Shown: positions 25,280-36,007, numbered from the stretch's first letter. The stretch is 64,000 nt of DNA from Anaerolineales bacterium (GCA_030583925.1 CP129482.1:1178001-1242000); one strand, 5' to 3'. Notes: generated by a model not told the origin, from the sequence alone. Made by a program: numbers and translations.

Positions 25280-26101
25280 ATGGAGTGGCTCGCTCAACCT
25301 CAAACTTGGATCGCTTTTATCACGCTGGTGGTGCTTGAACTCGTCCTCGGCGTGGACAACGTGATCTTCATTTCGATTTTGGCTGGAAAATTACCCCCCG
25401 CGCAACAGCCGCGCGCGCGCACGACAGGCATCCTTTTAGCGGTGATCACGCGCTTACTGCTTTTGTTGTCGCTTTCGTGGATCATTAGTTTCAAAGACCC
25501 CGTTATTCATTTGTTCGGATTTGGATTTTCCGAGCGCGACCTGATCCTGTTAGCGGGCGGCATCTTCCTGATCTGGAAAGCCACACACGAGATTCACGAA
25601 AAACTGGAAGGCGAGGAAGGACATGCCTCGGCGAAGGTCCACGCGGCGTTTTGGGGTGTGATCGTTCAGATCATGCTGTTGGATATCGTCTTCTCGTTGG
25701 ATTCAGTGATCACCGCGGTCGGCATGGTGGATGAATTGCCGATCATGATGGCGGCGGTGATCGTCGCCGCGTTGGCGATGATCTTCCTCGCCGCCCCGCT
25801 CAGCAATTTCGTCGAACAACGCCCGACGATCAAGATGCTGGCGTTGAGTTTCCTGTTGTTGATCGGCTTCACGCTGGTCGTCGAAGGTTTTCATCAGGAA
25901 ATCCCCAAAGGCTACATCTACTTCGCGATGGGTTTTTCGGTGCTGGTGGAACTGTTGAACATGCGCGTCCGCCAGCGCACGGTCGCGCCAGTGCAATTGC
26001 GTAGTCCTTATGCGGCTCCTGAGGCAGTGGCGGTTTCGGTCGGAGAGTCGCCTGCTCGCCGCACTACGGTAAAAAAGAAAGCCTCGAAAAAACGAAAATA
26101 A
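25280..26101 (+). CDS. TerC-family integral membrane protein
   Basis: 273 residues from ATG 25280, with seven or so membrane spans and the family signatures LELVLGVDNVIFISIL and LLDIVFSLDSVITAVGM, whose intramembrane Asp residues are thought to bind metal. TerC-family proteins are linked to manganese export and metalation of secreted proteins. The C-terminus ends in a lysine-rich tail (KKKASKKRK). Convergent with pyrG. Confidence 0.9.
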   Translation: MEWLAQPQTWIAFITLVVLELVLGVDNVIFISILAGKLPPAQQPRARTTGILLAVITRLLLLLSLSWIISFKDPVIHLFGFGFSERDLILLAGGIFLIWKATHEIHEKLEGEEGHASAKVHAAFWGVIVQIMLLDIVFSLDSVITAVGMVDELPIMMAAVIVAALAMIFLAAPLSNFVEQRPTIKMLALSFLLLIGFTLVVEGFHQEIPKGYIYFAMGFSVLVELLNMRVRQRTVAPVQLRSPYAAPEAVAVSVGESPARRTTVKKKASKKRK

Positions 26102-26111
26102 GATCAAACAA

Positions 26112-26141
26112 AAAACGACTTCCGAATGTGGAAGTCGTTTT
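26112..26141. terminator. Bidirectional terminator between terC-like gene and pyrG
   Basis: Perfect 12-bp stem AAAACGACTTCC/GGAAGTCGTTTT with a six-base loop (26124-26129), between convergent genes. Confidence 0.92.
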
Positions 26142-26151
26142 CAATTACCAA

Positions 26152-27884
<1,733 letters not shown>

Positions 27885-27891
27885 TAAAGGA

Positions 27892-27921
27892 AACGGGGAG
27901 GGCGTTGAAGCCCTCCCCGTT
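27892..27921 (-). terminator. Hairpin downstream of the Roadblock gene
   Basis: Perfect 12-bp stem AACGGGGAGGGC/GCCCTCCCCGTT with a 6-base loop. The T-run is weak (GTTTCCTTT on the minus strand), but position and stem fit a terminator 41 bases after the stop. Confidence 0.6.
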
Positions 27922-27962
27922 GGGGATTGCGTTTTGTGTGAAGCGCTGGCAATTCTTCGTCT

Positions 27963-28337
27963 TCATCCGACCAGTTTCACAATGTCTTCGGCGGCGCGCC
28001 GCATCTCGAGGAAGATCATGCCGAGTTTGGCTTCCTGCCGCGCCATCGCGGTCAGAACCGCCTCGTCCCCGATCGACGTCAGCACGATCGAACCCGCGTC
28101 GCCTTTGATGTACACCTGCTCCAAGCCTGCGCGTCCCAGTTCGGTTGAGATCCGTTCGCCGAGCGAAAGCATCGCGGCAGACATCGCCGACACGCGGTCT
28201 TCCTCCACGCCTTGTTGCAGGGCAGAAGCCATGATCAACCCGTCCACCGAAACGACCGCCGAAGCCTCAATGTCGGGCGCGGCGGCTTGCATATTGCGCA
28301 GTCGTTCAACCATCTGGTCGGAGCGGGATTTTGTCAT
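27963..28337 (-). CDS. Roadblock/LC7-domain protein
   Basis: 124 residues from ATG 28337, with AGGAG eight bases upstream. Single Roadblock/LC7 fold: GAVVSVDGLIMAS-like strand-turn (here AVVSVDGLIMAS), AMSAAMLSLGERI and GSIVLTSIGDEAVLTAM. In bacteria these proteins act as regulators of small Ras-like GTPases or form dynamic scaffolds. No GTPase gene is adjacent, so the partner is unknown. Confidence 0.85.
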   Translation of the reverse strand: MTKSRSDQMVERLRNMQAAAPDIEASAVVSVDGLIMASALQQGVEEDRVSAMSAAMLSLGERISTELGRAGLEQVYIKGDAGSIVLTSIGDEAVLTAMARQEAKLGMIFLEMRRAAEDIVKLVG

Positions 28338-28383
28338 AACGGTTCTCCTGAAATTTATCTGCCAAAGTTTACCATAATTCCGC

Positions 28384-28470
28384 ATGTCATTGCGAGCCCG
28401 TCGTGCTGAGCGGAGGACGACACTTGCACCTGCATGCAAGTGCAGGTGAGTCCGAAGACGAAGCGCATAA
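28384..28470. repeat. GTCATTGCGAG-type repeat, copy 3, with interlocked palindromes
   Basis: Contains GAGCGGAGGACG and TCCGAAGACGAAGCG words shared with copy 1, and at 28421-28448 two overlapping perfect palindromes (CACTTGCA...TGCAAGTG and CACCTGCA...TGCAGGTG). Confidence 0.7.
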
Positions 28471-28474
28471 AAAT

Positions 28475-28503
28475 TTGACCGACATAATTCTTCATGTTAA
28501 ACT
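28475..28503 (+). promoter_or_regulatory. Probable promoter of the 28519 gene
   Basis: TTGACC (28475-28480), 17-base spacer, TAAACT (28498-28503), 15 bases before ATG 28519. Confidence 0.5.
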
Positions 28504-28518
28504 TGAACGTTCGATTAA

Positions 28519-29127
28519 ATGAAAATCCGCTTCATTCTCCCCTTTGCCCTGTTCCTCCTCGCCGCGCAGGATTCGCCGCCTGTGGCGATCGCCTCCCCCG
28601 CGTCTGGCGAAATTTTGCGCGGCGAAGTGACGATCATTGGCTCGACGGATATCCCCAACTTTTCATCCGCTCAATTGGATTTCAAATACGCTTCAGACGA
28701 CGGGGATAGCTGGTTCCCCCTAGCCGCGTTATCCCAGCCCGCGCTGGATTCGCCTCTCTACCTCTGGAACACAGCCTCCATCACCGACGGTGACTACATC
28801 CTCCGCTTACGCGTCACCCTCACCGACGGCACATTCCAAGAAGCGACCGTCTCCATCTCCATCCAAAACGACGCCTCACTCGCCGAACCGACGCCTTCCC
28901 CAACCTCCACGCCCGAATCGGGAATCGGATTCCAAGTTCCGACCCCATTCCTCCTCGCCGCCTCGCCAACCCCAACCGACGTTCCGCGTCCCACGCCGAC
29001 TCCCTTGCCGCCCAACCCCGCCTCGCTAACCCAAACCGACATCACCTCCAGCCTAGCCCGCGGCGCGCTAGTTATCCTCGGCTTATTCATCTTCTCTGCA
29101 CTCATCCTCCGTTTCCGCAACAACTAA
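28519..29127 (+). CDS. Secreted C-terminally anchored protein with Ig-like domain
   Basis: 202 residues. Signal peptide MKIRFILPFALFLLAA, then one Ig-like beta domain (about 20-115, PPVAIASPASGEILRGEV start), a Pro/Thr/Ser-rich stalk (about 120-170) and a single C-terminal membrane span (about 180-198). No catalytic motif. Probably an envelope surface protein; function unknown. No family name assigned. Confidence 0.65.
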   Translation: MKIRFILPFALFLLAAQDSPPVAIASPASGEILRGEVTIIGSTDIPNFSSAQLDFKYASDDGDSWFPLAALSQPALDSPLYLWNTASITDGDYILRLRVTLTDGTFQEATVSISIQNDASLAEPTPSPTSTPESGIGFQVPTPFLLAASPTPTDVPRPTPTPLPPNPASLTQTDITSSLARGALVILGLFIFSALILRFRNN

Positions 29128-29131
29128 CCTA

Positions 29132-29218
29132 AAGTCTCCAGTCTCTAGACTCCAATTCTCTAATTCTCAATTTTTCTCCAATTACCAATTACCACTTACT
29201 AACTCCCAATCACCTCCC
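29132..29218. repeat. TCTCCAGTCTCTAG / CAATTACCAATTACC repeat before pth
   Basis: Low-complexity run combining CTCCAATTCTCTAATTCTC and ATTACCAATTACCACTTAC words. It forms the whole leader of pth and leaves it without a purine-rich ribosome-binding site. Confidence 0.7.
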
Positions 29219-29800
29219 ATGACAGAAACCTTCCTCCTCATCGGTCTCGGCAACCCAGGGCGTGAATATGCCAACACCCGCCACAACTTTGGCTTCATGG
29301 CAATTGACCGCCTCGCGGTGCGACTCAACGCGCAAGGGATGAAAGTGCAATCCAAAGCCATCGTCACGAACGCAATGTATGAAGATCATAAACTCATCCT
29401 TGCCAAGCCGCAGACCTACATGAACTTGTCGGGTCAATCCGTGCAGGGACTGGCTCACTTCTATAAAATCCCGAATGAAAGCCTGATGATTCTCTCCGAC
29501 GATCTCGACTTGCCCTTTGGCACGATTCGCATCCGCGCCTCGGGCGGACCTGGCGGTCAGCGCGGCTTGTCATCCATTTTGGAACGGCTCGGCACAAAAG
29601 ATGTCCCGCGTATGCGGCTCGGTATCGGTCGCCCGCCTGGACGCATGGACCCCGCCGACTACGTCTTGCAAAATTTCTCGAAGGATGACCTGGAATCCCT
29701 CTCCGAGATCCTCGACCGCGCCGCCGATGCCGCGTTGGAATTTGTCGTCAATGGTTTGACAACGGCGATGAATAAATTTAATGGCGACGCTAGAGACTAG
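29219..29800 (+). CDS. pth: Peptidyl-tRNA hydrolase
   Basis: 193 residues. It releases tRNA from peptidyl-tRNA that drops off the ribosome. Motifs: LIGLGNPGREYANTRHNFGF (active His in TRHN), KPQTYMNLSGQSV, LSDDLDLPFG and GGPGGQRGLSSI. The last codons (GDARD then TAG) run into the GAGACTAGAGACTGGA repeat, which supplies the stop codon. No clear Shine-Dalgarno. Confidence 0.95.
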   Translation: MTETFLLIGLGNPGREYANTRHNFGFMAIDRLAVRLNAQGMKVQSKAIVTNAMYEDHKLILAKPQTYMNLSGQSVQGLAHFYKIPNESLMILSDDLDLPFGTIRIRASGGPGGQRGLSSILERLGTKDVPRMRLGIGRPPGRMDPADYVLQNFSKDDLESLSEILDRAADAALEFVVNGLTTAMNKFNGDARD

Positions 29801-29839
29801 AGACTGGAGACTCCTCACAGCCGTCCAGTCTCTAGTCTC
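29793..29839. repeat. Perfect 16-bp inverted repeat between pth and mfd
   Basis: GAGACTAGAGACTGGA (29793-29808) and its exact complement (29824-29839), 15-base loop. It overlaps the pth stop codon and lies 18 bases before mfd. It may double as a weak terminator or processing hairpin. Confidence 0.85.
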
Positions 29840-29856
29840 CAATCTCTAATTCTCTA

Positions 29857-32800
29857 ATGCACTCAATTCTCTCCTCAATCCGCTCCCTTCCTCCATACCA
29901 GCATTTGCTGACCCAGATCAAATCGGGTAAACAAATCGCTGGGCTGGGATTGCCGCGCGCCGCGCGGTTGCCCGTCCTTGCGGGTTTGCTCGAAGACCTC
30001 AACCAGCCGATTCTCTTCATCACCGACCGCTCCGACCATTCGCTGTCGCTTTTCGATGAATTAGGATTCTGGCTCAAGTCGCCGCGCTTTCACTTTGCAG
30101 AACCGAATCCGCTGTTTTACGAACAAGCCGCGTGGGGTGTGACGACTCGCCGCGACCGTTTGCAAGCCCTCACCGCGCTAGCCAATTACCATCTGCCATT
30201 TACACAAAAACCCGAAACGCCGCCTGTTCTCATTGCTTCCGTCCGTTCGTTGATGACGCGTACGATGCCGCGGCGTGACTTTCTCAAGGCGTGCAAGAAG
30301 TTATCGGTCAACCAAACGATTCAACCCGACGCGTTATTGCGGAGTTGGGCGGAGATCGGCTATCAACGCGTCAACACGGTTCTTGAGCCTGGACAATTCT
30401 CCAGCCGCGGCGGCATCCTCGACATCTGGGCGACCGCAGAAACCATGCCCGTCCGCCTGGATTTCTTCGGCGACGAGATCGAAACGATTCGCAAGTTTGA
30501 CCCCGCCTCGCAACGGACGATCGAGAAACTCGATTCGATTCTTGTCACGCCTGCGCGGGAGTACCTCGTTCGTTCAGCAGTTGAACTGCTGAACGATCAA
30601 CATGGCGAGTATGAATCGGAATTGTCTGAGTTTCACATCCCACTGCTTCATTCACAACCTGCAACCCTGCTTGATTACCTCCCTCAAAAAGCCGTTGTGC
30701 TGATTGACGATGTATCCATCATCGAATCGATGGCGGAGGAGGTCGAGGCGCAGGCGGTCAAGTTCAGGCAGGACAGCATCGCAGAGGAAACTTTATCATC
30801 CGATTTCCCGTTGCCATACATTCCGTGGTCCGAGTTGTATGATGGGATGGGGGAGAGGGCGGTGGAGTTGGGATTCTCGACAAACGAAGAGAGATTGGAT
30901 ACTAGAGAATTAGAGAATTTGTCGGCGTGCTTTGGGCATGATGAGCGATTTGGCGGAAGACTCAAACCATTTGTTGATTATGTCGCGGGGTTGGCGGCGA
31001 AGGGCGAACCCGTCGTCATCGTGTCGCGCCAAGCTAAAAGGTTGGAAGAACTTTGGCTTGAGGCGAGTCAGGCCGACCCTGCGTCTGAACCGCCGATCTT
31101 CATCGAGTCATCTTTATCAGAGGGATTCACCCTCAGTCTCCAGTCTCCAGTCTCCGACGATCAATTACCAATTACTAATTACCAATCTCTCCATCTAATA
31201 ACTGATTCCGAAATCTTCGGTTGGGAACGCCCGCAACCGCGCACGCGCCAGCGGCCCGTCGCAGAGACGCCTGAATCGGTGTATGCGGATTTGGACGCGG
31301 GCGATTTTGTTGTGCATATCGATCACGGCGTTGGGCGCTTCGGTGGATTGGTTCAGCGCGAGTTGGATGGGCATGTGCGCGAGTTTCTCGCGGTGGAATA
31401 CGAGGGCGACGGACAATTGTATGTGCCTGTGCATCAAGCGGATCGGTTGACGCGTTATGTGGGCGCGGAAGGCGCGGCGCCCGCGTTGGATCGTTTGGGC
31501 GGGCAGGAGTGGCACGAGAAAAAAGGGCGCGTCAAAGCGGCGGTATTGGAAGTGGCGCAAGAGATGTTGGATTTGTACGCGCGCCGACATGTGGCGCAGG
31601 GATACGCGTTCAAGCCCGATACGGCGTGGCAAAAAGAGTTGGAAGATTCGTTTCCGTACGTGGAGACCGATGACCAGAAGCGCGCTCTGGCGGACATCAA
31701 GCGCGACATGGAATCGACGCGCCCGATGGATCGTCTGTTGTGCGGCGACGTGGGCTATGGCAAAACCGAAGTGGCGTTGCGCGCCGCGTTCAAAGCCGTG
31801 ATGGATGGCAAGCAAGTTGCGATTCTTGTGCCGACGACTGTGTTGGCGCAACAACATTACGAAACTTTTTTACAACGACTCGCCGCGTTCCCCGTGAAAG
31901 TGGAAATGCTTTCCCGTTTTCGCACGCCGCGCGAACAAGCCGCCATCCTACACGGACTCGCCATCGGCGAGATTGACATTGTCGTCGGCACGCATCGTTT
32001 GATCTCGGGCGACGTGCAATTCAAAGAGTTGGGTCTCGTGGTGATTGACGAAGAACAACGCTTCGGCGTCACACACAAGGAGCATCTCAAAAAACTTCGC
32101 ACCGAAGTGGACGTGTTGACTCTCACCGCCACGCCGATTCCACGAACGCTGTACATGGCGCTCACGGGCGTGCGCGATATTTCCAACCTCAACACGCCGC
32201 CCGAGGAACGTTTGCCCATCGCCACGCACGTCGGTCCGTATTCGCCGAAACTTGTGCGGCAGGCGATTCTGCGTGAACTCGAACGCGGCGGACAAATTTT
32301 CTTCGTGCATAACCGCGTCCAGACCATCGACGCGATGAAGGCGCATCTCCATCAACTCGTCCCCGAAGCGAACGTAGATATCGGTCACGGGCAGATGCCA
32401 GAGAATCAGCTATCGGAGGTGATGCACCGCTTCAACAACGGCGATACCGACATCCTGCTTTCGACGACCATCATCGAATCGGGATTGGACATCCCCAACG
32501 CGAACACCCTCATCGTGGACCGCGCCGACACCTTCGGTTTGGCTCAACTCTATCAACTACGCGGCAGGGTCGGACGTGGAGCTGCGCGCGCCTACTCCTA
32601 CTTTTTCCGCCACAACAAGATGAGTCCCACACAAGAGGGTCAACAACGGCTGGAGGTCATCGCCGAGAACACGCAACTCGGCGCAGGCTATTCGATCGCC
32701 ATGCGCGACCTCGAAATACGCGGCGCAGGCGAATTGCTCGGAACGCGCCAAAGCGGTCACATCCAAGCGGTTGGGTTTCATTTGTACACGCGGTTGTTGG

Positions 32801-33303
32801 CGGATGCCGTTCGTCGCTTGCGCTACGTTGACAAGTTGACAGGTTCGCAAGTTAACCTGCAACCTGTTAACTTGGAAACTTTCCAACCGCTTTCCATGCC
32901 CGTAAACGTAGACCTCCCCCTCGCTGTCGGAATCCCTGCCGAGTACATTCCCGATCAGGATTTACGTTTGAGGCTGTATCGCCGCATAGCGGACTTGCGC
33001 GACGAAACCGAGATCGAGGCGCTGGCGTCCGAGTTCAAGGATCGTTTCGGCGACTTGCCTGAAATGACCGAGAATCTGTTCTACCAGATGCGCGTCAAGT
33101 TGCGGGCAGAGAAGGCGGGACTGTCGTCCATCAACTGGGAGAGCGGACAGATCGTCTTGCGTTATCCCGCCTCGGCGAACGGCTCCGAACCCAAGCGTCT
33201 GGCAGACCTAGGCGCGGGCATCCGCGGCGGCAAGAACGCCTATTGGTGCTCATTCGGCGAGGATTGGGAGGGGAAGTTGTTGGAGGTGTTGGGGAGGTTG
33301 TAA
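29857..33303 (+). CDS. mfd: Transcription-repair coupling factor
   Basis: 1148 residues. Mfd removes RNA polymerase stalled at DNA lesions and recruits UvrA. The N-terminal UvrB-like part, the RNA-polymerase-interacting CarD-like domain (DAGDFVVHIDHGVGRFGGL), the RecG-like translocase (GDVGYGKTEVA, DEEQRFGV, TATPIPRTL, QLRGRVGRG) and the C-terminal TRCF domain are all present. Three stretches look repeat-derived: about 346-355 (TRELENL), 426-447 (SLQSPVSDDQLPITNYQ) and 992-1006 (TGSQVNLQPVNLET). Length is normal for Mfd. The start codon follows repeat DNA with no purine-rich site. Confidence 0.96.
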   Translation: MHSILSSIRSLPPYQHLLTQIKSGKQIAGLGLPRAARLPVLAGLLEDLNQPILFITDRSDHSLSLFDELGFWLKSPRFHFAEPNPLFYEQAAWGVTTRRDRLQALTALANYHLPFTQKPETPPVLIASVRSLMTRTMPRRDFLKACKKLSVNQTIQPDALLRSWAEIGYQRVNTVLEPGQFSSRGGILDIWATAETMPVRLDFFGDEIETIRKFDPASQRTIEKLDSILVTPAREYLVRSAVELLNDQHGEYESELSEFHIPLLHSQPATLLDYLPQKAVVLIDDVSIIESMAEEVEAQAVKFRQDSIAEETLSSDFPLPYIPWSELYDGMGERAVELGFSTNEERLDTRELENLSACFGHDERFGGRLKPFVDYVAGLAAKGEPVVIVSRQAKRLEELWLEASQADPASEPPIFIESSLSEGFTLSLQSPVSDDQLPITNYQSLHLITDSEIFGWERPQPRTRQRPVAETPESVYADLDAGDFVVHIDHGVGRFGGLVQRELDGHVREFLAVEYEGDGQLYVPVHQADRLTRYVGAEGAAPALDRLGGQEWHEKKGRVKAAVLEVAQEMLDLYARRHVAQGYAFKPDTAWQKELEDSFPYVETDDQKRALADIKRDMESTRPMDRLLCGDVGYGKTEVALRAAFKAVMDGKQVAILVPTTVLAQQHYETFLQRLAAFPVKVEMLSRFRTPREQAAILHGLAIGEIDIVVGTHRLISGDVQFKELGLVVIDEEQRFGVTHKEHLKKLRTEVDVLTLTATPIPRTLYMALTGVRDISNLNTPPEERLPIATHVGPYSPKLVRQAILRELERGGQIFFVHNRVQTIDAMKAHLHQLVPEANVDIGHGQMPENQLSEVMHRFNNGDTDILLSTTIIESGLDIPNANTLIVDRADTFGLAQLYQLRGRVGRGAARAYSYFFRHNKMSPTQEGQQRLEVIAENTQLGAGYSIAMRDLEIRGAGELLGTRQSGHIQAVGFHLYTRLLADAVRRLRYVDKLTGSQVNLQPVNLETFQPLSMPVNVDLPLAVGIPAEYIPDQDLRLRLYRRIADLRDETEIEALASEFKDRFGDLPEMTENLFYQMRVKLRAEKAGLSSINWESGQIVLRYPASANGSEPKRLADLGAGIRGGKNAYWCSFGEDWEGKLLEVLGRL
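31132..31195. repeat. CTCCAGT/CAATTACCAATTAC repeat inside mfd
   Basis: Three CTCCAGT units followed by CAATTACCAATTACTAATTACC, the same words as the leaders of pyrG and pth, translated in frame as LQSPVSDDQLPITNYQS. Confidence 0.8.
32832..32874. repeat. AACCTGTTAACTTG inverted repeat inside mfd
   Basis: CAAGTTGACAGGTT (32832-32845) and AACCTGTTAACTTG (32861-32874) are complements with one mismatch; translated in frame near residue 1000. Confidence 0.7.
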
Positions 33304-33318
33304 GTAGACTAAATGTTT

Positions 33319-34710
33319 TTATTGCAGATATTTGCATTGCGCAGAAAGGTCGCTCAATCCATATCCAATCCAAATATTTTTATCTCGGTCAATTATCAAC
33401 GAACTTATACTTTGGTCGTCTGGAAATCCATCGCGCGAATCGAAGAGGGTCCAAAAAGGCTGAGACGTATCTGTGCCAGTAAAATCTAAATTTAGAAGGT
33501 AAGGGTGTAATGCCGAATAGATAACCCATATTGTATTGTCAGGTCCAACAGCAATATCGGTGGGCGCACTTAGAAATTCAAAAACTTCGCTTGGGTTAAA
33601 GTTAACCCATTCATCATCTGGCGGGTAGAAGCTGGAAACTCCAAACGAATGAGCAATCCATAATTTCCCACGGGTGTCAATTTCAATATCTTCAATCCAG
33701 CCACCCAGAGGAATAACTTCAAAATCTTCACTGGTAAAAGTGTGCGTGTTTTGTGTTGTCCAATTCGGATAAGGAGCGTTGGATAGTGGGGCGGTGTTGA
33801 GGGCGTTCTCGAAAATTGCAAACCATGTGGATTCTCCTTTCATCAGGGTAACCCTAAGTTCTATGTTGCCTGCTCGGTTTTCTGGCCCGTAAAGAGACCA
33901 CTTGGAAGTAACTGGATCGAAATTGGCGAACATATCTGGTGGCGCTGGTACTGCGAACCATAACCCTCTCTCATCTAAATAATTTATGCTCGAAACGATG
34001 TTGTCGCCAAACGAATCCTCCATGCTGTGTATCACCCATTCATCATTTTGTAATTGACCAATACCATTCCATGATCGAATCCAAACATCTCCATCCGAGC
34101 CGATGTCGATATTCTCTGGTAATGTCATCAAGTCATGGTTAAACGGGATGGTTTTCCACGTATCGCGTTCGTGTTCATAGAGCGCGCCGTTATCCCATGT
34201 TACAGCCCAAACCGAACCATCGGGCGCAATCTTGAATTCTTCTGCGCCTAGAGGATAGGTTTTGCATTCAAGTTTGGGCGCATAGGCCGTTGGGATCGAA
34301 AATCCAGGCTTTAGAGCGAGAGGAAACAATATTGGTTCCTCGCTCCCATATCCACTTCCGTGTATCTCAACGACTTGATTGGAAACGAAATCGTAGCCAT
34401 CTGGCGGAAATGCTAAAACTTCAAACTTTGCAGATGGACAACCTGGCAACCACACAAAGGCTTGAGCTTTGCCTTCCCAATCGCTAACCGCAATGTCCCC
34501 GACATCATTTATGTTGTTTTGGGTGTCATTCACTTGAAATTTTACGCCCTCAACAGGGAGTTCGCCTTCATCCCAGACACCATTTTCATTCGCGTCGATC
34601 CATGTCAAGATTGGAGCAGACCAAAGACAATCACCTATGCCTCTGGGTATGCATGAGGTTAGAAGAAAAATACTCAAAGCGAACATTGCGTTGATGAATA
34701 TTCTGTTCAT
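33319..34710 (-). CDS. Lipoprotein with propeller-type repeats
   Basis: 463 residues from ATG 34710. Lipobox FLLTSC ends the signal (Cys20). Next comes an SdrD/Cna-B-like segment with a calcium-binding-type motif DANENGVWDEGE, then repeated blades with phrases such as IAPDGSVWAVTWDNG, IGSDGDVWIRSWNG, IDTRGKLWIAHSFG, VGPDNTIWVIYS and IDRDKNIWIGYG, the pattern of two-component-regulator-propeller or SMP-30-like beta-propellers. Surface-exposed; ligand unknown. It converges on mfd with 15 bases between stops. Confidence 0.7.
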   Translation of the reverse strand: MNRIFINAMFALSIFLLTSCIPRGIGDCLWSAPILTWIDANENGVWDEGELPVEGVKFQVNDTQNNINDVGDIAVSDWEGKAQAFVWLPGCPSAKFEVLAFPPDGYDFVSNQVVEIHGSGYGSEEPILFPLALKPGFSIPTAYAPKLECKTYPLGAEEFKIAPDGSVWAVTWDNGALYEHERDTWKTIPFNHDLMTLPENIDIGSDGDVWIRSWNGIGQLQNDEWVIHSMEDSFGDNIVSSINYLDERGLWFAVPAPPDMFANFDPVTSKWSLYGPENRAGNIELRVTLMKGESTWFAIFENALNTAPLSNAPYPNWTTQNTHTFTSEDFEVIPLGGWIEDIEIDTRGKLWIAHSFGVSSFYPPDDEWVNFNPSEVFEFLSAPTDIAVGPDNTIWVIYSALHPYLLNLDFTGTDTSQPFWTLFDSRDGFPDDQSISSLIIDRDKNIWIGYGLSDLSAQCKYLQ

Positions 34711-34828
34711 AATTGATTTTTCCAATAGGAATTCAATCCATCTTTGCAATCCTGTCAATTACATGGATTTTACATGCGGGTAATACTCTTGTAAATCCGA
34801 TTCGTAGAATTGGGATTATGTCATTGCA

Positions 34829-34945
34829 GCCATGTTATTGCGAGGAGCCCGTAGGGCGACGAAGCAATCCCTCGTCACTGGAGATTGCTTACTCTAAAGA
34901 GTACGATGTCGTCGCAAAGAGCAAGAGTGCCCCTCGCAACGACAG
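34829..34945. repeat. GTCATTGCGAG-type repeat, copy 4
   Basis: Near-complete element: TTATTGCGAGG...GAAGCAATCCC...GGAGATTGCTT...CCTCGCAACGACAG, so both outer and inner words are inverted. It lies in the leader of the lipoprotein gene at 34965. A shorter fragment precedes it at 34816-34828. Confidence 0.8.
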
Positions 34946-34964
34946 TTGAACAAGGAGATTGCCT

Positions 34965-35837
34965 ATGAAAAAGTTGATAATCGTTATCCTCGCATTATTT
35001 GTCCTTTCTGCGTGTGCCACCTCAGCCGCGCCGACTCGGCCTCCAGTGGTGGAGTCGGTTCCTGCAACGGCGACAGGCACGACGTTGTACATCTCCGCCA
35101 CGATGCACATCGAAACGAAATCCGATTCGTGGCCCGCAGATAAGGAAGCGTTCCTCTCCTTCCTTCAACAAACTACCGATGCGGGCATTCACTGGTCAAT
35201 CGGCGGCGACATTGGCTGGCTCGAATCGGCGGAGGATGCGCAGGAAATTGTCCAACGTTCGGCGGCGATGGGCGTGCAATGGGATATTCATGCCCACAAT
35301 CCCGACGACTTCGGCAAGATCGCCTACATCCTCAACTCATGGGGCGTCACACCGACAAACGTCGTGAGCGGATTCTTGATTCAGAACTTCGATAGTTTGC
35401 AGGCGAGTTATTCGTATCAAGGCATGAGTTGGTCGCCGCAGGTGATCTGGGGCGGGGTGGTCTGCGCTGGTCACAAACCTGGTTGTGATGATTCTTCGAT
35501 AAGCTTGTATCGTCCCACAAGCAGTTCGCAATTTGAATTGCACAATCCCAACGGGAATATCATCAAACTTGGCGGGGGAAGCCATCAATTAGCGGATGCC
35601 GAATTGCTCGCCGCGCAAATTGCGAACGGTCAATATCCGTATCCCGTCATCGGGTACACTATCATGGTCGAGCCTGAGACGTTGCGGATCGCAACCTCAT
35701 CCACCGACGACCTCAACGCCATCCTTGCGTTTGTCGAGCGGATGAATCAATATCCCTTCGTGAGATGGGCGACGATTCAAGGTACGGCGAATGCGTGGGT
35801 GAGCGCGGGCGAGGTTCCGTTTCAGATCGGCGAGTAA
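34965..35837 (+). CDS. Lipoprotein, unknown function
   Basis: 290 residues from ATG 34965 (AAGGAG upstream). Lipoprotein signal MKKLIIVILALFVLSAC (Cys17). The mature part starts with a short Pro/Thr linker, then an alpha/beta domain with TLYISATMHIETKSDSW, WDIHAHNPDDFGKIAY and MVEPETLRIATSSTDDLNA. The HxH and Asp/His-containing segments and overall layout hint at a polysaccharide-deacetylase-like or TIM-barrel fold, but I cannot assign a family. Confidence 0.6.
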   Translation: MKKLIIVILALFVLSACATSAAPTRPPVVESVPATATGTTLYISATMHIETKSDSWPADKEAFLSFLQQTTDAGIHWSIGGDIGWLESAEDAQEIVQRSAAMGVQWDIHAHNPDDFGKIAYILNSWGVTPTNVVSGFLIQNFDSLQASYSYQGMSWSPQVIWGGVVCAGHKPGCDDSSISLYRPTSSSQFELHNPNGNIIKLGGGSHQLADAELLAAQIANGQYPYPVIGYTIMVEPETLRIATSSTDDLNAILAFVERMNQYPFVRWATIQGTANAWVSAGEVPFQIGE

Positions 35838-35925
35838 ATGTCAACGGATTTTCCAGTTATTGATGCAGTTGTTGCACTTTTCCAAAATAATCGAGTAACA
35901 AATTTGACTTGGAAACACCAAGGGA

Positions 35926-35993
35926 AAACCACTAAGACACGGAGACACAGAGAAAAAAAGATTTAAACTCCGTGACTCGGTGTCTCCGTGTTT
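35926..35993. repeat. CACAGAG-type palindromic repeat, copy c
   Basis: AAACCACTAAGACACGGAGA...core...ACTCCGTG...TGTCTCCGTGTTT. It fills most of the gap between convergent genes. Confidence 0.75.
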
Positions 35994-36007
35994 CAAATTG
36001 TTCCGCC

